DNA of 64,000 bases from Platanthera guangdongensis. Lineage: Eukaryota; Streptophyta; Magnoliopsida; Asparagales; Orchidaceae. The stretch covers positions 83,202,564 through 83,266,563 of the forward strand of contig CM077166.1 in the NCBI GenBank assembly GCA_039583875.1. The letters run 5' to 3'. The stretch's first letter is position 1; every line of letters starts with the position of its first letter. The notes under the pieces are model-generated. The model was not told the DNA's origin and did no database searches. It was given only the letters and a program-made list of their open reading frames with translations. Position numbers and translations under genes: made by a program. This document shows positions 44,788-56,243 of this stretch, in pieces.

Positions 44788-44984
44788 TGATAACTCTAAT
44801 TTTGTCCATGTTTTTATATTACTTTTATTTAATAATTAATTAGTTTATAAGTATATTTTATAATTTTATTATTTAATTTTTCTAATTTCTTATTTCAGGG
44901 CAATTTGGGCTGCAAATCTCAATTTGGAGTCTATAGGGTTTATCAGGAGACAAAACTGGGCAAAAGCAGGAAAATTTCAAAAGG

Positions 44985-45545
44985 ACACGCCAAAGTCACG
45001 GGCGTGACCGACAAGGTCATGGGCGTGACCTCCTGGCGAGTACCCGGCGCGTGGAGAGCCATCTGCCACGTCAATTAAAAGTACACGCCCTAAGGTCACG
45101 GGCGTGACCATCATCACACGGGCGTGTACGCCTGGCGTGACATCCAGTACTTTGTCCAGACTTCCAGTCAACGACAGTTTCTATTTGCACAACAAGTCAA
45201 GGGCGTGACAAATTTGTCACGGGCATGACTAACCCCGTGACATCCCGGCGTGCCGACTCAATGCTGCAGTTTCAAGCGTTGGGGGTTTTCTCAAGACACG
45301 CCCAAGGTCATGGGCGTGACCATGGGTGTGACCCTTCCAACAACGGCCAGAGTTATTCCCGCCGTTTCTGCTTCCCGCCATTTTTCTACAACCGTCAAGA
45401 CACGCCCTAGGTCACGGGCGTGACCTAGGGGCGTGACCCGCAAATTAACGACTTTTGGCAGTTTCGCGCCAACGTTCAGAAGACTTGAAGATGACAGTTC
45501 CGAGACCGACACGCCCTAGGTCACGGGCGTGACCTAAGGGCATGA
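44985..45545. promoter_or_regulatory. CACGGGCGTG box array in U3 of B2
   Basis: Six to eight boxes (near 44998, 45014, 45097, 45116, 45217, 45305, 45413, 45520). Paired inner arms include CCTAGGT/ACCTAGG at 45405. It ends about 20 bases before the TATA box. The core is mostly in the opposite orientation to that of A and B1. Confidence 0.7.
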
Positions 45546-45563
45546 CCACCCAGCAACTTCTTC

Positions 45564-45570
45564 TATAAAT
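45564..45570 (+). promoter_or_regulatory. TATA box of LTR B2
   Basis: TATAAAT, about 20 bases after the array. Confidence 0.65.
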
Positions 45571-46766
45571 TCCAGACAGCTTCAGATGCTGAGGAGGAGA
45601 TTTTTGGGAGCTTAGTTCTGTTTTAGTTACTACTTTTCTTGCATTTTTATTTCATATTGTACCTTTATTTTCAAGTCTTTCTTTAATCATGTCTTTCTTT
45701 ATGCTTTCATGTAATTCTCCCATCATGATGAGCAGCTAATTTCCCAATTAGCACTTGATCATGATGAACTTTGGAATTGAATAAAATTTTTATTTTTGTC
45801 TCAAATTAGCAAGCATCATATTTTATGCACTTTGATTTATCTTTGATTTAAATTTCTTCGAATTCATAAGTTGCAAATTATGTTTATTCGAGCTTAGATC
45901 TGTATCCTAGATTTACCGAGAGGTTGTGGATACGAGTAGATCACTCAAGGAAAAATAGAGTTTCTTGCACCCCTCGAGAGAGGAACGCAAAATTCTTCCG
46001 CCTTGGAGTCAACTCCATTAGTGAGATTCACCACCTAAAGCAAGCTTAGGTCTTTCGACTGGCCGAGAGGTCTTAATCGATCTACCTAAGGTTAGTCGAG
46101 TGCGTATTCTCGAGAGAGGCGCTTCGTAGCTTTGGAACCTCCGCGGTCGAAGTTAATAATTTAGATGCTTGTGCTCTTTATTTTCGTGGATTTTATTCTA
46201 GCCCAAAGGGATTCCAGATCAAGTGCTAGCCTTTTCTTCATCGAATTTCTCCTTCTAGTTTAACGTTTGTTTTCATTTTCACAAAACCAATTTTCCGATC
46301 GATAAAATAATAGCTCTTCCTTGTGAGTACAAATAATAAACGGTCCCCGAGTTTAAATACGATATTTCCTATATTAAATTTTGATAGGTGCACTTGCCTA
46401 GTTTAGAGTTTAGTTTGGATATTTTTCAAAGCTTATAAAATCTTCATCAGCCGACTTCCGGCGCATCCCAACCAAGGCTAAGTCTAACATTGCAATACAT
46501 TATTTGAATAACATGTCCAAGAATATTCTAAAAGCTACTTATTACAGACAGAGTTCAGGAATGAAAAAGTAGGGCGCGCGAGCAGGGAGAGCATCGGGAT
46601 GCAAGTACCGGTCGGCTCGGCAAAGGAGTCGCTCACTTACCTACCTCGGCCTCGTGACCCCCGCCCCCAGACTGCCGCGCGCGGAGTAGCTTATGGATCC
46701 TTCCCGAATTCCTCTGCGCCACCGAGAGACCGTCATCTATCTCGTCCAGGAGCCGGGAGGGGGACA

Positions 46767-47682
46767 TCAGCTCGCAGCCTGGCCGCTTCGCACCTCATCG
46801 GCGAGACGTGCGTAGTCGCGCTGTAGCGTCTCGTTGACCCCCTGCACCTCGCACAGCCCACACACCAGCTTCTTGAGGAGCTTGACCTCCCTCCTCGTCA
46901 GCTCGCCTTGATCCACCTCCGAACCCTGGTAAGAGTCCAGCGAGCTTGGGGAAGGGAGGGGAGAGTAGTGGGTTGCCCGCGAGGATTCCTCGGCAGCGGA
47001 TTGGCTGGGAAGAGCTATGAAGACAGGTTTCAGCAAGAAGAGAAGCGCAGAAAAAACTCATGGGGCAAGAAGTCAAGCAAGATTGACCTGACGAGATCGG
47101 CAACTCAAAGGAGATGTGGGGAGGGATGAACCTGAGATCCTTCCTGCGACCTGGACCGCGAGCCCCCGGTAATAGGAGCTCAAATCTTGGGGTGGGGATA
47201 CTTCCTAGACCCGCCCCCGCAACCACATCATTTTGTCGGGGAGAGGAGGCGCGCATCGGCGAGCTCGGCCTCTGCGAGCTCACTGGCAGGATCCCAAAGA
47301 GAAGAGGCGGGTCCTGGTGACGGTTGTCCGGTGCCATGAACCGTGAGTCTGCGAGAATCGTCTCGCCTCGCGGTGTGGGCTCTCGCGGCACAACGCCCCT
47401 GCCATCTGGTTGACCATCCGGGTCGTCGCCGACTACGACAACCTCTCTATCCTTCTTAAGAATTATCCGGGTGGAAGAGCCGGTCTCGCGCTCCAGGGTG
47501 GCCCTCAGGTCGTGGTAAATGGGCTCGGCCGCCTGAGGGAGTGGCTTTGACCTCTTGGAACCGGGCGCGGCAGAATCAATTTGAGGAACTTTGGCAGGAA
47601 CCGCCGTCAGGGCGGCTACGCGAGCTGCGGAAGCTTGGCGAGCTCGGTCTAAGCACTATTGGATCTCCTTGGGAAGAAGCAT
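46767..47682 (-). pseudogene. Antisense ORF of F, function unknown
   Basis: ATG at 47682 is 55-60 bases after a minus-strand TATATATA box (47740-47747). The frame reads MLLPKEIQ, then TAG (47656-47658), and stays open for about 175 codons, rich in Arg, Pro and Ser. Around 47131 a donor-like CAG/GTTCAT and around 47015 an acceptor-like CATAG/C suggest a 117-bp intron. The more protein-like second half (RREVKLLKKLVCGLCEVQGV..., probable coiled coil, 47036-46767) is in another frame, so an indel or a different splice is needed. I do not recognise a domain. Position before a plus-strand LTR fits the antisense ORFs of Tat elements. Confidence 0.4.
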
Positions 47683-47739
47683 CTTGGCAGGGTTAGAGCA
47701 AATGGAATCGCAAGAGTCAGGCAGGTGGGCAGGTGCACA

Positions 47740-47747
47740 TATATATA
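47740..47747 (-). promoter_or_regulatory. Minus-strand TATA box of the antisense ORF
   Basis: TATATATA in GGCTATATATATGTG on the minus strand, upstream of ATG 47682. Confidence 0.4.
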
Positions 47748-47846
47748 GCCGCAAGTGGACCACACCCAAATATTCCCTCTAACTCGCCAACCCACGCTCG
47801 TCGCACACTTGAGGTTGCATGTTTCTTTCCGAGCTTTGCCAAGCTC

Positions 47847-47861
47847 AAAAAGAGCGGGGAT
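47847..47861 (+). other. Polypurine tract of F
   Basis: AAAAAGAGCGGGGAT, then TGTGTACAACCC. Confidence 0.55.
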
Positions 47862-48558
47862 TGTGTACAACCCCGTGTCCGGCGAGCAAGGTCGCTAGGA
47901 ACCTGACAGATCGGGCTAAAGGCAGTAGGCGAGCTCGACAGTAGAGAAGCCGAGCCCGAGCTCGGCATTCGTCGACCAGAGGTCGGCATCCGTCGACCGG
48001 AGATCAGTATTCGTCAACCCCAAGCTCGGCATCTCGCCGAGCTAGCCCCAGCTCGCGCCCCACCGACAGAGCTCGGCAATAGCAAGCGAGCAGGACCCAC
48101 CGAGATGATCAAGCTCCCAAGCTCGTCTGGATGAATGAGGTACTTTATACTGTTTTGCCCCCACTGGTCTGCCTATAGCCCTTCAAAACAGCGGAGTTTG
48201 GCTTTTGGCAGACCCAACCAAGGGTTTTCTGGTAATTTCAGGTCAGCTCTTTTGGTTATTGGCAGTCCATATTCTAAAAACTATAAATAGGACCCAAGGG
48301 GTACCCCAGAGAGCATGCTTCCTGTGCCTCCCTGCTCCAGTTCTTAAGTGCTTTCTGAGGGTACCTTAGCTCGGCTTCTGGCTAAGGACGGGAAGCACTC
48401 TGAGATCTTCCGGGTTTGTGGTGGGACCTCCCTGCCGAGCCCTTGGGTCGGTCTTTCCTTGTTTTCTTTGTTGTTTTGCTTGCAGGAGTAAAGTTGGCGC
48501 GAGACCACCCCTTCCCCAAGGGCGAACTCCACAGGAAATCGACAAATCGGTTTCAACA
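47862..48558 (+). repeat. 3' LTR of F
   Basis: 697 bp, TGTGTACAACCCC...GGTTTCAACA. A cluster of GCTCGGC and CGTCGACC words (about 47936-48080) precedes TATAAATAG at 48282-48290. The LTR ends where CCCATTCTGATGAGTGG of LTR J begins. Confidence 0.6.
48282..48290 (+). promoter_or_regulatory. TATA box of LTR F
   Basis: TATAAATAG, about 200 bases after the GCTCGGC cluster. Confidence 0.6.
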
Positions 48559-49489
48559 CCCATTCTGATGAGTGGTTAATCATTCTTAGCCCTCAGTATC
48601 GAAGATCATTGGGACAAAAAAATAGCTTTAAATAATTAAAGTTCCTTATTTTCTAATTAATTAAAATTACTTAAGGTTTGCCTAGGGTTTACGACGTGTA
48701 GAACCACATAATTGATGTGTGTCCCTGTTTCTGTAATAAATATGCTAGCTAGCCGAGAGGCCGTGCGTATGGACCGATCACCCCTTGGTAAAGAGAGTTC
48801 TGCACTAACCCTCGAGAGAGGAGGCGCGCATACTCTACCGGATTGGGCTCCCCACCCAATAGCTGGGTTCTTAGCGTAATGCGGGCGTTAAGAGGAATCC
48901 TTCGTCGGACGAGAGCCCGGTCGAATAGTCTTAGCATTCAGGTGAGCGATATCCTATAGCTAGGTGAGCTCATTTTAGTGGAACCTCCACAGCCAAGTAT
49001 CTGTCTTAATTGATTTGAAAATTAGGATCTCTTTTTATTAAAAGTTTATTTTAGTTCAATTTCGATTCGGTGTGATTGCGCGAAGCTTTTCATCGGCTCC
49101 ACCTTTATTGCTTTCTCTTTTATGCTTGTTGTTTTCTGTCATTTTTTTTATTATATATAAAAAAATACCCGACAAGTAATTATCGGTAAAATAATATTCC
49201 CCTCCAGGGAAGAGTAGAAATAATCGAACCGACCCCGAGAAGAATACGACCTCGATATTCCACACTAGAATATCCTATACTACACGTGATAGGTGCACTT
49301 GCCTCCTTTCGTTAAAACTCGATCTCATCTTTTTATATCCAAATTAATAAATCTGCGCGCCCCGTTTTCTAAATAAAACCAAATCCGCCTTTTTCCTTAA
49401 ATAAATCGCCCGGGGCGCCGCGAGCTCGTAATAACTTTTGGAGTTTTAACCGCATCAAGTTTTCGGACCCGATGCGAAATCAATAATCA
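48559..49489 (+). repeat. 3' part of an A-family LTR (J)
   Basis: Corresponds to about 2946-3865 of the A 5' LTR, including the CGAGAGG block (48746-48930) and GATAGGTGCACTTGCCTCC. It ends ...ATAATCA and is followed by T4 pol, not by a PBS, so it is the end of a 3' LTR inserted in T4. Its 5' part is lost behind element F. Confidence 0.85.
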
Positions 49490-49490
49490 G

Positions 49491-51597
49491 AAGCCTACCT
49501 TGGATAGTATTTCAGTGGTAGCTGAGTACCCTGATGTGTTCCCCACCGATCTTCCTGGAACCCCGCCTCAACGGGAGATAGATTTTGCGATTGAGCTAGT
49601 TCCAGGTGCGAAGCCTGTGTCACGATCTCCATATCGGCTAGCGCCTAAGGAAATGGCGAAGCTGAAGGTGCAACTTCAGGAGTTGTTGGAGCAAGGTTAT
49701 GTGCGTCCAAGTTCTTTGTATTGGAGTGCACCAGTCCTCTTTGTTAAGAAGAAGGGTGGGAGCTTGAGGCTATGTATCGATTATCGGGAGCTAAACAAGC
49801 TAACGGAAAAGAACAAGTACCAAATCCCAAGGATCGATGATCTTTTTGATCAATTGGTCGGGTCGACGGTGTACTCTAAGTTGGATCTTAAGTCCGGCTA
49901 CTATCAGTTGAGAATAAGGGAGAGTGATATACCTAAGACAGTGTTCAGTACGAGATACGGGCATTACGAGTTTACGGTCATGTCGTTTGGGCTGACCAAT
50001 ACGCCGTCGGTGTTCATGGATTTGATGAACAGGACTTTCAGGGAGTACTTAGACCATTTTGTGATCGTCTTCATCGATAATATTTTGATGTACTCGCAGA
50101 GTGAGGAAGATCACTTTAGGCATCTTCATTTGGTTTTGGAGATGCTAAGGAGGAATCAATTATACGCCAAGTTCTCAAAATGTGAGTTTTGGTTGTCCTC
50201 AATGGCATTCCTCAGTCATATAGTGAGTGAAGAGGGTATTGCAGTGGATCCGGCGAAGATTGTTGCGATACGAGAGTGGCCTAAGCTTTCTACGGTAGCG
50301 GAAGTCCAGAGCTTTCTAGGGCTTGCCGGCTATTATAGGCGCTTCTTGGAGAACTTCTCGCGGATAGCGTTACCTCTCACTACTTTGATCAGGAAAGAGC
50401 AGAAGTTTGTTTGGACATTGGAGTGCGCGCGCGCTTTTGAGGAGTTGAAGTGTCGGTTGACCATGGCGCCAGTTCTTAGTTCGCTGTGTGGGACCGAAGG
50501 TTTTGAGATTTATAGCGATGCTTTGGGTAATGGTTTGGGTTGTATGTTGTTACAGCATGGAAGCGTTATAGCATATGGCTCGAGACAGCTGAAGGTGCAT
50601 GAGAGGAACTATCCGGTCCATGATTTGGAGTTAGTGGCCGTGATTTTTGCCTTGAGGCTATGGAGACATTATTTGTACGGTTTGAAGATTGATATCTACA
50701 CCGATCACAAGAGCCTGAAATATTTGCTGGATCAGAAAGATCTGAACATGCGGCAGCGTAGGTGGATGGAGTTCCTCGGGGACTATACATTCAAGATCCA
50801 CTATGTGTCTGGTAAAGACAATGCGGTTGTGGACGCGTTGAGTCGTCGGGCCCCAGCTCAAGCCAACTACCTGTCGGTCCATGATGAGCGGTTGGTTCGA
50901 GAGTTAGAGGCGTTGGAGATCTCTTGCATAGACAAGCAATCAAGTGCTGAAGCATTATTAAATTGGACTGAAGTCTAATATGACCTGGATGATTGAATTC
51001 GGCAGGCTTTGGATATGTATGTCCACATGAAGCAACTCATGATAGAGGCATTGGATTGGTCAAATTCCCAATTCGTTGTGGAGGACAGATTACTTTGGAA
51101 AGACGGTCGTCTATGCGTCCCAAACGTGGGCAATTTGCGGGTTGAATTGTTGTACGAGGCGCAGCATACCAAGTACTCGATTCACCCGGGGAGCACGAAT
51201 ATGTACCGCGATGTTAAGAAATTGTTCTGGTGGCCCGGACTGAAAAAGGATGTGGCGCTCTACGTGGCGAAGTGTCAAACTTGCGCCTTGGTGAAAGCGG
51301 AGTGCCAAAAGCCGGGAGGATTCTTGAAATCCTTGCATATTCCGGAGTGGAAGTTTGACGACATTACTATGGACTTTGTGCACGGGTTACCAATGTCGCA
51401 AAAGGGGAACGACGCCATTTGGGTGGACGTAGATCGTCTAACGAAGGTGTCGTATTTCATTCCGCATAGAAAGGATGATCCGGTTGAGAAATTGGCAAAG
51501 CTGTATGTGGATAATATTGTGCGGCTTCATGGTGTGCCCCATAGCATCGTGAGTGACCGAGATGGGCGGTTCACGTCCAATGATTGGAGGCTGGTAC
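49491..51597 (+). pseudogene. pol: Tekay-like pol T4: RT, RNase H and integrase, cut in the integrase
   Basis: One frame from the protease-RT linker (KPTLDS...[19 protein letters not shown]) through RT ([10 protein letters not shown]), RNase H ([20 protein letters not shown]) and integrase zinc finger (HTKYSIHPGSTNMYRDVKK... CQTC) into the core (ITMDFVHGLP, then SIVSDRDGRF). Nonsense codons: TAA 50976-50978 and TGA 50994-50996. The RT active site reads FIDN instead of FIDD (50075 region), which removes a catalytic aspartate. The frame is broken off at 51597 by LTR G, before the catalytic glutamate. The start is also cut: gag and protease are missing because LTR J abuts at 49489. Confidence 0.92.
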
Positions 51598-54500
51598 TGT
51601 AACATCCCATTTCCAACAAGATCCCTAAGAGTGGTTTTGGCCATGACTAGGTCATGACAAAACCCTAGGAAGCTAAAAAGGGTCAAGTGACCTCCAAGGT
51701 GCAAAGTCAACCCTACCCAACCCTACATAGACCTTAGGGGAGGCCAATGAGTCACCAAGGACCCATTGGGGTCAACCCAAATGGTCATGTTGACCAAGGT
51801 CAACGCTACCTTAAGGTTAAGTCAAATTAACCCAAATGGGCTAACCCAAGCTCAAGCCCATTTCCCCCCACTTGGGCTAACTTTATTTTAATTAATAATA
51901 ATGATTTTATGGGCTGCCAATAGGCTAGAGTGATGAACAAATTCGGCCATGAGGGGCAGGAGAGAGAAAGCTTCAATTTCCCTTTAATGGAGGAGGGAGA
52001 AAATGGAGTAAGGCCATTCATGCCATGGGGAAGCCAAGGTCCATTCTTCTTTGCTTGGTTCACCTCCCCTAACAGCCCTGAGAAGATCAGGAGGCTTTCT
52101 AGTCTCTTCCACTAGCTGGATGCACTGAACCACCAAGGCCAAGAGATAGCTTTCAAGGCCATTAATGGCCATTGATGATCTAGCCTCTCCACTCCCCATC
52201 TGAGGATTTAAACACCTTCAGTGGGCCGAGAGGAGAATTTCCCAATCCTTACCTGAAGAAATCGAGCCACCCCATTGTGTAGTTACAGAAACTGAGCGGC
52301 GTCGCCTTCAAGGATGGTTTCCCGGCGATCTTCTCGACTTCAGGCCGCTGGCAAGGTCCTCCTCCTCCCCTTATCTCATGGTTAGATCGTAACAACGTCT
52401 AGGTTCAAGGTTCGGCCTCAATTGAGCCCGAACCAATTTCGTATTTCCATGGTTTCGGGCCGAGAATTAACTTGGTAGAACCGCCAAAATATGCCTCTCC
52501 GGCGGCTGTGCCGCCGCCTGGCGATAGCCACCACCTCAACGGAGGTGATGGTGGCGGTGGCCGGCCGGGGTAGGGGCTGGATCGCCGGCAGAAGCACTTG
52601 GAAAGAGCTCCAGGCGGGACGAATCCAGGCCGTCGGCTAGAGCTTGAGGATGAAGGGATGCCATCCATTGTGCGCCAAGATTCGTGTTGGGAATGATATC
52701 AAACTATAGGATTTAAATTTCTTATTATAAAATTATGTCATACATTTTGGTATTTAATGGTTTTAATTTTTAAAAATATTTAGGTGATATTTCATAAAAT
52801 GTGGTCAACATCAAAATTGTAGCCTGGAGAGTCTAGTTTATGCTAAAATTTATTTGTACCAATTTGGGTGCCTGGTTTGACCATGACACTCATTTTGGTG
52901 GGACCTATACCTAGGGCTATCCTGAGATTCATATGGATGCCCACCCTTCATCCCTTATCCCAATGATCTGAGATTTGGGCAGGGAGTCTACCCTAGTTAT
53001 ACCTAGGGCTTGTCCAAAAATGGCAATTTTTGGAGAAAATTTGTCTATAGTTTTTTAGAAAAATTTAATAATCCATGAATAAATTAATTAGGAGTCATAA
53101 ACACCTCAAAATCCCCCCAAATTTGGGTGGGTGGTCTTAGAGAGAATGTTAGGGCTCTGGTAAAATTTTCATCTCATTTGGAGATGTTTTGGTTAGGTAT
53201 TGATCCAACCTTAGGTTGACCCTTTTAGGGTTAACTAGGTCAAGCACCCCCCCCCCCCCCAGCCCCTTTGGGTTTTGAGTGGTGAAATCACCTTAATAGA
53301 GGCTGATATTTTGGCCACTGACTCTCTATAGTATGACTCACCCTCCAATGGAATTTGGGGTTGTTAATAGTAGGGTTGCCCTAGAGCCCTAGGGTAGGTC
53401 CCTTAAGGGGGATTTTTAGGGTTTGAAGGTCATGGAGTAAAATGACCTTGGAATGACTTTAAACTTTTAGGAGAGGACCATAGGATTAGTATGGTCCTCT
53501 GGTTTAAATTTTAGGGAATTTGGAAGCCTTAAACCCCCCTCAAAACCCTAACCCTAGCTTAGGGCACAAACACTGTGGTGAAGGAAAATGTCACTAAAAC
53601 TCATTGAAAAGTGATGAGATTTGGGTGGAGTAGTTTTTAAAATCAGTACAAGCTCTGGAGATTTTATTATGAATTTAGGATTATTATTTTGGATACTTCA
53701 TTAACAATTTGGTAATTTGTATTATTTACTTAGAAATTTATTACGAAATAACTACTTGCTGGAAATTGATGAATTTTAGTCAGAGGACATTTTATTATGT
53801 TTTAAAGATCTGTAAATTTTTATGGAATTTGTGGAAGATTAATTCTAATGATTGCTTCATTAAGTATTGGTTCCCATGAAAACTTAATTAAATTTATTTT
53901 AGAGTCTAGCCAACCTGAAAAATTATGATTTTTGCACAATAACCCTTTCTGTACCATATTAAGATTCTGTAATTTTTATATAATTTTCTGATGAATAATT
54001 TTGGTACTTCCTTCTTTACATATGATTAAGGGAATTATTCTGGATAAATTAATTAGATGTCAAATATTCTCTGAAAAATTGTGGAACTTAGCATCTAGTA
54101 ATATATCTCTGTTATTTAGTGATCAAAAATTTTGGGTGGCCATTACTTGAGTAGATCATATAGTTCATGTTCAAAATTGCCCATGGCCAAACATTTGGGA
54201 AACTTCAATAAATATCAAATTAATTAGAAAAATTATGAATCACTGATTTTAGACGAAATTTGTTATGATAGACCTATGTTAAATTTTATAGGAGATTTGG
54301 AAGACAATTCGGAGTACCTCCTTTATACATCTCATATAGTATAGGGTGGTCTGCATATAGTAACTACGGAAACTGAACTAGGGTGGGTAATGAATTTTGA
54401 AGAGCTGAATCCTCAGTAGGTTGCTGGTTTGGGTAAATAAAGGAGTTCATCATTGGAAGACAGGATTAGTAGACTGTGAGGTTGACTAGTGTTAGGTGGT

Positions 54501-56229
54501 GCTCGGGATCGGCAAAAGATCGTCCTTCCCGTAGGGAGGAAGTGTTTAATGCAATAGGGCTAGATTCAGTAAAATTAATTAAGGGTTGGGATATCGGGTA
54601 GCAACCAATAATAGTAAGTGCCTTGCGAAAGGGAGCTTTGGGCGTAATCCCATCGTAGTTCCTAGTGCCTTCGAGAGCCCTTCACGGGGTATACCTTGGG
54701 CAGTCCTGGGCTAACGTAAACTATAGGAGTGATAAATCTTAAAGAGTAACTAGAATAATTAGGGGTTCACTTTCACACACCCCAGTGTCTCGGGAAGTTG
54801 GTTTGACTAGGATGTTCGGGCGGTAGGCTCGGTGGTTGTGGAAAGGGGCAGGATGGCCCGACGAGCTTTGACTCGGTTGATATTTGTAAGGGGCAGGATG
54901 GCCCGACGAGCTTTGGCTCGGTTGTTGTTGTGATGGGTAGGTTGGCCCGGCGACCTTTAGCTCGGTTCAGATACATAAGGTTGCATGTGCATAAAGTAAA
55001 GGTGGTGGGTCTTCGGTATTGGAGTGTCGATGCACTAACTCCAGTATGTTGACTCGGCGAGTGTGGATTAGCACTTGGCCAAGTAATGTCCGGTGCGCCA
55101 GCCGGCAAGAGTAAGCAGGAGCTCCGCTTTATGCACCAGCATTGAGACGCACGATAGGTCTGACCGGTAGTGCTTTACTGGTTTAGAGGTGGGCGAGGCC
55201 CAACCCACCGCTTCTGTCTGCCACTACGGAGGTATCCAGGGAGGTGAGGCTCCAGAAAGGGGGAACTAAAGGTCTGTGTGCACAGAGTCGGGTGGGTGAG
55301 TTGCACTTGCATGATCGAATCATAACCCACTTGCATGTCATAGCATAAAACCCCTGTCACTCATTGTATAAGTGGTATGGGACGCTTATACAATAGGCCC
55401 TGCAAAATGACCCCTTGGCCTATAAGCTTGTGTGGGCAAGTTTATAAATTAAGGTTAAATTCTTTATACATATATTGCTGATAATAACCGACACCCCCAA
55501 CGTATAAATTGGTATGGGACTCTTTATATGATTGGAGCCCTGTAAAAGATCCCTTGCTTATATGTTTCCGTATAAGTTAAGGTTACTCTTCATACTTTAC
55601 TTTACTACCACATGTACTATTAAATTGCTAGTATAGGTCTGTTGCCATCTGTTTCTTGATTACTCTCCACCTCCAAGTCCTCCCCTTTCTTCCTCTCCGC
55701 TCGGTGCCTATGGGCCATAGGGGAAGGGGTGGGGGACGATAGGACTTAGTCTTTTAGACTAACGGTTTTCGAACCACATCATTTTAGGGTACTATGGGGC
55801 CCAACATGGAGGAGCATCCCCGCAGGTCGGCACGCTTGGAGATGGGGCAGTCTAGCACCGGAGTTCAGACGGCGGGGACTGTGAGCCCCTAACCTTAGTA
55901 GTGTTTTATTTTGCTTCCGCTTGAGTGACTATGTAGTGAGGATTTGGTGTATTGGGCTTAAGCACTTATTTTCAGTACATTTATATTTTGTGGACTCTCC
56001 ATTCGTGGAGATATTATTACTCTGATGTGATTTTATTGTGGACTTTTGGTTAGAGTTTTTACCTCACTTGTGTTTACTCTACTTTTGTTGCTTTTCTGTG
56101 ATCGAATCGGCCGGCAGAATCGGTGTTTCGCGGTGATGACCCTTAAGGGCGTGAAGGTGTCACCGCAAAGCGGCGGTTCTGGGCCTAAGACCCCGGTGTT
56201 TCAAAAAGAAAAAAAGGGGGGGTCTTACA
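51598..56229 (+). repeat. Very long LTR G (4632 bp) of a Ty3 element
   Basis: Starts TGTAACATCCC inside T4 integrase and ends GGTCTTACA, two bases before a perfect initiator-tRNA-Met PBS, so this is a 5' LTR. Contents: GC-rich U3 part (52260-52660), long T-rich part, C13 run (53248-53260), three 45-bp tandem units (54843-54977), an imperfect duplication (about 55359-55470 and 55498-55595). A short frame at about 55805-55890 includes PRRSARLEMG. No pol is inside. Length is at the upper end for plant LTRs; a nested insertion within it is not excluded. Confidence 0.7.
54843..54977. repeat. Three 45-bp tandem units in LTR G
   Basis: Units beginning AAGGGGCAGGATGGCCCGAC at 54843 and 54888 and a diverged third at 54933, each ending in a CTCGGTT phrase. 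Confidence 0.8.
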
Positions 56230-56231
56230 AG

Positions 56232-56243
56232 TGGTATCAGAGC
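56232..56243 (+). other. PBS after LTR G, initiator tRNA-Met
   Basis: TGGTATCAGAGC, a perfect match. Confidence 0.9.

Larger units (their letters stand above)
44788..46449 (+). repeat. 3' LTR B2, Athila-like
   Basis: 1662 bp, TGATAACTC...CTTCATCA. Contains a CACGGGCGTG array, TATAAAT (45564-45570), the CGAGAGG block (45905-46150) and GATAGGTGCACTTGCCTAG near 46384. It is about half the length of LTR B1 and differs from its first base-pairs onward, so it belongs to another subfamily. Confidence 0.85.
46450..48558 (+). mobile_element. 3' end of Tat-like Ty3 element F
   Basis: GC-rich DNA with an antisense ORF, a polypurine tract and a short LTR, all in the order expected for the Tat lineage (Grande/RIRE2-like), where antisense ORFs before the 3' LTR are known. 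The LTR end is followed at once by LTR J sequence, so F is inserted in J. The 5' part of F is not present. Confidence 0.5.
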
